Origin: Candidatus Geohydrothermomicrobium daggyaiense
GTDB lineage: Bacteria > Actinomycetota > Geothermincolia > Fen-727 > JACVIW01
Direction of reading: 5' to 3'
NCBI GenBank assembly: GCA_015711695.1
Contig: JACVIW010000016.1
Span: 1-16,602 of the forward strand
DNA length: 16,602 bases
Part shown: piece after piece, positions 12,881 to 16,602 of the stretch
Numbering within the stretch: the stretch's first letter is position 1
Layout of the letters: each line of letters starts with the position of its first letter
The notes under the pieces: generated by a model
Told to the model about the DNA's origin: nothing
Databases searched by the model: none
Seen by the model: the letters and a program-made list of their open reading frames with translations, nothing else
Program-made: the position numbers and the translations under genes

Positions 12881-15073
12881 TTGCCTGAATTGTATGAAGA
12901 ACTCGGGCTTAAAAAAGAAGAATATGATGAGATTGTGAGGATTCTTGGAAGGGAGCCAAATAATGTGGAGCTCGGAATGTATTCAGTGATGTGGTCCGAG
13001 CACTGCAGTTATAAAAGTTCCAAAACGGAATTGAAAAAGCTCCCGACAGAGGGACCCGCAATTATAGTTGGACCTGGAGAGAATGCGGGCGTTGTTGACA
13101 TAGGGGATGGACTTGCTGTTGTCTTCAAAATGGAAAGCCACAATCACCCAAGCGCTGTTGAACCTTTTCAGGGCGCGGCAACGGGTGTGGGTGGTATCGT
13201 GCGCGACATCTTCACAATGGGCGCCCGTCCAATTGCCTGTCTTGATCCCCTGCGTTTTGGTTCTTTGAAGGAACCCCGTATGCGTTACCTTTTTGAGGGT
13301 GTGGTTGCCGGAATAGCCTCATATGGAAACTGTATTGGCGTGCCAACTGTGGGCGGTGACCTCTACTTCGAGGAAGCCTATCAGGAAAACCCTCTCGTTA
13401 ACGTGATGTGCGTTGGGATAATGCCTAAAGAAAGGCTCATCAGGGGAAGGGCGTCTGTGCCTGGAAGCGTGGGCGTTTTAATCGGCTCTAGCACGGGCAG
13501 GGATGGTATTGGAGGTGTTAGCGTCCTTGCGAGCCAGGAGTTTGACGAGAAGAGTGCTCAAAAGCGCCCGAGTGTCCAGGTCGCGGATCCCTTTACCGAG
13601 AAGCTGGAAATTGAGGCATGCCTGGAAATGCTTGAGAAAAACCTCCTTCTCGGTCTCCAGGACCTCGGAGGTGCTGGACTTACGTGTGCTACCTGTGAAA
13701 CTGCCGATCGTGGAAACTGCGGCATGGACGTCGACATCTCCAGAGTCCCGCTTAGGGAGCCTGACATGGATCCCGTGGAAATAATGATGTCTGAGTCCCA
13801 GGAGAGGATGTTCGCGATATGCATGCCGGAAAACCTGAACGAGGTCCTTTCGATTTGCAAACGCTGGGGTCTTAACGCTGTCCCTGTGGCAAGGGTAACA
13901 GAGGGTGACACGTTAAGGGTTTTAAAGGATGGGAAGGTTGTCGCAGAAGTGCCCGCAAGTTCTCTGGCTAAGGGACCGGAGTATAACCGCCCCGCAAAAA
14001 GGCCAGGTTATCTCGATGAAGTAAACAGCTTTGATTTTTCAACTCTTCCCGAACCTTCTGATCCCGGACAGGTTCTAAAGGAGCTTATTTCTTGTCCAAA
14101 TATCTGCAGCAGAAAGTGGGTTTATGAGCAGTATGACCACATGGTCCAGATAAACACAGTTTTCTATCCCGGATGCGATGCTGCTCTCCTGCGTGTTAAA
14201 GGCACGCGAAAAGCGCTTGCTTTAAGCTGCGATTGCAACGGTCGTTACTGCTACCTCGACCCTTATGTGGGAACCCAGATTGCCCTGGCGGAAAGCGCGA
14301 GAAACGTTGCCTGTTCGGGAGCAAAACCCATGGCGATCACGAATTGCCTGAATTTCGGAAGTCCTGAAAAACCTGAAATATTCTGGCAGTTCAAAGAAGC
14401 GGTAAGAGGGCTCGCGGATGGATGCGCAATACTGGGTACTCCGGTGGTTGGTGGAAACGTGAGCTTCTATAACGAGTCTTTCGGGGAGGCGATTTATCCC
14501 ACGCCAATAGTGGGTATGCTTGGGGTCCTCGACGAGATAGAAAAAAGAGTTCCTTCAGGTTTTCAACGAGAGGGCGAAATCATCGCCCTTCTTGGTGTAA
14601 CAAAGAATGAACTCGGAGGAAGCGAATATCTCAAGGTTGTGCATGGTGTCGTGGCTGGGCCCCCGCCTGAGATTGACTGGGACGCGGAGATCGCCCTTAT
14701 AGATTTTTTGACCTCGGCGGCAAAAGAGGGAGTCATCTCGTCAGCGCATGATTTGAGTGAGGGTGGACTCGGGGTTGCTCTCGCGGAGGCTTCCGTATTT
14801 ACTGGTGTAGGAGCGAGCATCAAACTTTACCACCATCTTCCACCGCATGTTTACCTTTTTAGCGAGTCGCAGGGTAGAGCGCTTGTAAGTTTTCCCCCTG
14901 AGAAAGAAGGTGATTTTGCTGAACTTGCCGAAAGATGCGGCGTGTTGTTCAAAATCGTGGGCAAGACAGGTGGAAGCGTTATTGAGGTGAAGGAGTTGTT
15001 CTCCATTCCGCTCGAAGAACTGTCCCGGCTTTACTACACTTCTCTTGCGAGAATACTTCAAGGTGAGGAATAA
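12881..15073 (+). CDS. purL: Phosphoribosylformylglycinamidine synthase subunit PurL (small type)
   Basis: Catalyses the ATP- and ammonia-dependent conversion of FGAR to FGAM in purine synthesis. At 730 residues it is the small PurL, which needs separate PurQ (glutaminase) and PurS. Motifs in order: SEHCSYKSSK (His41), GPGENAGVVDIGDG, MESHNHPSAVEPFQGAATG, RDIFTMGARPIA, QDLGGAGLTCATCE, MMSESQERM, then in the second half DCNGRYCYLDPY (near 450), NCLNFGSPEKPE, VVGGNVSFYNES and AHDLSEGGLGVALAEA. All look intact. The start is TTG at 12881, with GGGGTGA six bases upstream, and no ATG is near. The second enzyme half follows normally, with no frameshift. purF lies downstream but 349 bases away, so it may be transcribed separately. 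Confidence 0.97.
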   Translation: MPELYEELGLKKEEYDEIVRILGREPNNVELGMYSVMWSEHCSYKSSKTELKKLPTEGPAIIVGPGENAGVVDIGDGLAVVFKMESHNHPSAVEPFQGAATGVGGIVRDIFTMGARPIACLDPLRFGSLKEPRMRYLFEGVVAGIASYGNCIGVPTVGGDLYFEEAYQENPLVNVMCVGIMPKERLIRGRASVPGSVGVLIGSSTGRDGIGGVSVLASQEFDEKSAQKRPSVQVADPFTEKLEIEACLEMLEKNLLLGLQDLGGAGLTCATCETADRGNCGMDVDISRVPLREPDMDPVEIMMSESQERMFAICMPENLNEVLSICKRWGLNAVPVARVTEGDTLRVLKDGKVVAEVPASSLAKGPEYNRPAKRPGYLDEVNSFDFSTLPEPSDPGQVLKELISCPNICSRKWVYEQYDHMVQINTVFYPGCDAALLRVKGTRKALALSCDCNGRYCYLDPYVGTQIALAESARNVACSGAKPMAITNCLNFGSPEKPEIFWQFKEAVRGLADGCAILGTPVVGGNVSFYNESFGEAIYPTPIVGMLGVLDEIEKRVPSGFQREGEIIALLGVTKNELGGSEYLKVVHGVVAGPPPEIDWDAEIALIDFLTSAAKEGVISSAHDLSEGGLGVALAEASVFTGVGASIKLYHHLPPHVYLFSESQGRALVSFPPEKEGDFAELAERCGVLFKIVGKTGGSVIEVKELFSIPLEELSRLYYTSLARILQGEE

Positions 15074-15422
15074 TCAGCAAGAACTTCCGTCTTTTCAGGG
15101 GATGAAGTAAACAGCCTAATCCCCTCTTATCATGCTGTTTACAAGGAGATGGATTGCATTATAGGGTTTTATGCAATAAATGTGGTTGTAGGATATTTTT
15201 TTCTGAAAGAGCCTCGAGGCTTTGTCCCGGGGTTTTGTCTTATTTTTACTCGCTAAGCCGTGTTTGCCAGGAACTGCGGGTTATTGATCGGAAAATCGGT
15301 TATTGAGATATATCACGTCGCAGGCGTCGCATAAGGAATATAATTGATAAGGGCAAATATGTAATTTCTTGCCTTTTTTGGCTCGAGAAAAATCTCGAAT
15401 TTTGAACCGGGGGATCTGGTAA
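15074..15422. other. Structured intergenic region between purL and purF
   Basis: No ORF is supported. The stretch is rich in inverted repeats: the interlocking pair at 15098-15142 (entered separately); ATTGCAT/ATGCAAT at 15153-15159 and 15171-15177; a 12-base palindrome AGCCTCGAGGCT at 15210-15221 followed by a T-rich but interrupted run; and TCGAGA-AAAA-TCTCGA at 15383-15398, about 25 bases before purF. A consensus -10 box TATAAT lies at 15339-15344 but without a recognisable -35. It probably combines the 3' end of the purL transcript with a promoter and leader for purF. I do not see the conserved cores of known purine or ZTP riboswitches. Confidence 0.5.
15098..15142 (+). promoter_or_regulatory. 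Candidate H-type pseudoknot in purL-purF region
   Basis: Stem 1: GGGGAT (15098-15103) with ATCCCC (15119-15124). Stem 2: GTAAACAGC (15107-15115) with GCTGTTTAC (15134-15142), nine perfect pairs. The 5' arm of stem 2 lies in the loop of stem 1 and its 3' arm lies downstream, the defining order of an H-type pseudoknot. The alternative is that the stems exclude each other, giving a two-state switch. It begins 25 bases after the purL stop. A simple pair of operator half-sites (GTAAACAGC) for a DNA-binding repressor is another reading. Confidence 0.35.
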
Positions 15423-16602
15423 ATGGAAGGATCCTTTAAAGAGGAGTGCGGGGTATTTGGCGTGAGCGCCGCCGAAGAGGATGTGGGGCGCGTCACCTAT
15501 TTCGGGCTATATGCGCTTCAGCACCGTGGCCAGGAAAGCGCTGGCATAGCAGTGACAAGCGGCGAGGGGATTATTGTAGTAAAAGATATGGGACTCGTCT
15601 CGCAGGTTTTTTCCGAAAACAGTTTCGAGAACCTGACCGGAGAAATGGCAATAGGCCATGTGAGGTATTCCACCACAGGTTCAACTCACTGGGAAAACGC
15701 GCAACCGACCTATAACATGAGTAAATTTGGTCCTATCTCGATCGCGCACAACGGTAACCTTGTAAACACCGATGAACTCGTTGAGTGGCTCACCTCTCGC
15801 AACGTGAAGCTCACCGGCCTCGACCCGAGGGTCAAAACATCCACAGATTCCGCGATTATCGGCGCACTTTTGAGCTCCTCGAACGCTGGCTCCATCGAGG
15901 AAGCGATAGAAGAGATGTTTCCGCGGCTGAGAGGAGCGTATTCCCTCGTCATATTGAGCGAAAAAAGTTTGTATGGTGTGAAGGACCCTTATGGGATAAG
16001 GCCGCTTTGCATCGGCACGAGGAATGGTGATTATTTCATTTCTTCTGAAAGCGCGGCGCTCGAGGTGGTCGGGGCGAAATTTATGCGCGAAATTAAACCG
16101 GGCGAATTTGTTTGCATAAACAAAGACGGTGTCTCATCAAAAATGTTCACACAGCCCGGAAAGCCTTCTTTATGCATATTCGAGTTCATTTATTTCGCGA
16201 GGCCTGATTCAGTGCTTTACGAACGCCTTCTTTACTATGCGAGAAAGGAAATGGGAGCCCATCTTGCTGAGGAAGCCCCCGTGGATGCCGATATTGTTAT
16301 ACCTGTTCCCGATTCGGGAGTGCCTGCGGCTATAGGGTTTGCCGAGAGATCAGGGATTCCTTTCGGGGAGGGATTGATAAAAAACAGGTACATAGGCAGG
16401 ACTTTCATCCAGCCCACGCAGTCCATCAGGCAGCTGGGGGTTAAGTTAAAGTTGAATCCGCTGCGCGGTGTCATCTCGGGTAAGCGTCTCGTGGTGGTAG
16501 ATGACTCAATTGTCAGGGGAACGACCAGCAAGCAGATTGTCTCGATCTTGAAGGAGGCAGGGGCATCTGAGGTTCACATGAGAATAAGCTCGCCGCCCAT
16601 CA
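15423..16602 (+). CDS. purF: Amidophosphoribosyltransferase PurF, 3' end outside window
   Basis: First committed step of purine synthesis: PRPP plus glutamine to phosphoribosylamine. The Ntn-type glutaminase domain begins with MEGSFKEE followed by CGVFG; Cys9 should become the N-terminal nucleophile after removal of an eight-residue propeptide. Further motifs are YALQHRGQESAGIA, IGHVRYSTTGS and AHNGNLVN. The phosphoribosyltransferase domain contains CIFEFIYFARPDS, PVPDSGVPAAIGFA, KNRYIGRTFIQP and the PRPP loop VVVDDSIVRGTTS (357-369). Cys251 sits where B. subtilis-type enzymes place their first 4Fe-4S ligand, so an iron-sulfur, oxygen-sensitive form is likely; the remaining ligands lie beyond the window. 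The frame is open to the last base (393 codons seen). The ATG at 15423 has only a weak G-rich ribosome binding site (GGGGGAT). Confidence 0.96.
   Translation, partial: MEGSFKEECGVFGVSAAEEDVGRVTYFGLYALQHRGQESAGIAVTSGEGIIVVKDMGLVSQVFSENSFENLTGEMAIGHVRYSTTGSTHWENAQPTYNMSKFGPISIAHNGNLVNTDELVEWLTSRNVKLTGLDPRVKTSTDSAIIGALLSSSNAGSIEEAIEEMFPRLRGAYSLVILSEKSLYGVKDPYGIRPLCIGTRNGDYFISSESAALEVVGAKFMREIKPGEFVCINKDGVSSKMFTQPGKPSLCIFEFIYFARPDSVLYERLLYYARKEMGAHLAEEAPVDADIVIPVPDSGVPAAIGFAERSGIPFGEGLIKNRYIGRTFIQPTQSIRQLGVKLKLNPLRGVISGKRLVVVDDSIVRGTTSKQIVSILKEAGASEVHMRISSPPI

Noticed and set aside
15098..15245. Known purine or ZTP riboswitch before purF
   Set aside because: The conserved core sequences of these classes, as far as I can recall them, are not present; only the generic pseudoknot geometry is seen.
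15339..15344. TATAAT as the purF promoter
   Set aside because: A consensus -10 box but no -35 hexamer at the right distance and no TG extension; mentioned only within the intergenic entry.

Overview
This is a 16.6-kb piece of bacterial chromosome of moderate GC content carrying mostly housekeeping and cofactor genes. All genes except one ABC ATPase lie on the plus strand. I see no phage, CRISPR array, tRNA, rRNA or intact insertion sequence. The lineage cannot be fixed from this sequence. The small-type PurL (about 730 aa), a PurF with propeptide and Fe-S-type cysteine, strong Shine-Dalgarno sites and unusually many TTG starts suggest a Gram-positive-like or deep-branching lineage. The molybdenum-cofactor genes suggest anaerobic, formate or molybdo-enzyme metabolism.

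Layout: (1) 1-745, a SAM-dependent methyltransferase cut by the left edge. (2) 1172-3106, a YyaL/SPATA20-type thioredoxin-domain protein, followed by an intrinsic terminator at 3184-3220. (3) 3340-4431, ychF. (4) 4432-5330, an AT-richer stretch without an intact gene but with a possible decayed minus-strand gene. (5) 5331-7198, radC, a hexapeptide acyltransferase and a DUF192 protein. (6) 7308-8024, a lone minus-strand LolD/MacB-type ABC ATPase. (7) 8345-9930, a soluble histidine kinase with a degenerate receiver, translationally coupled to a single-domain response regulator. (8) 10131-12279, a tight molybdenum-cofactor operon: fdhD, mobA and an unknown protein with a C-terminal CxLGCF tail. 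(9) 12414-15073, a moaD-like gene, a doubtful 71-codon ORF and purL. (10) 15074-15422, a structured intergenic region. (11) 15423 to the right edge, purF, incomplete.

Three points deserve most attention. A perfect Shine-Dalgarno site inside the third gene of the molybdenum operon would make its last 60 codons a separate small protein. The neighbouring FdhD has no cysteine where the family normally carries its sulfur-transfer cysteine. The purL-purF intergenic region contains two interlocking inverted repeats with the geometry of an H-type pseudoknot. I found no clearly new defence or mobile system; the molybdenum cluster is the best candidate for undescribed biology.
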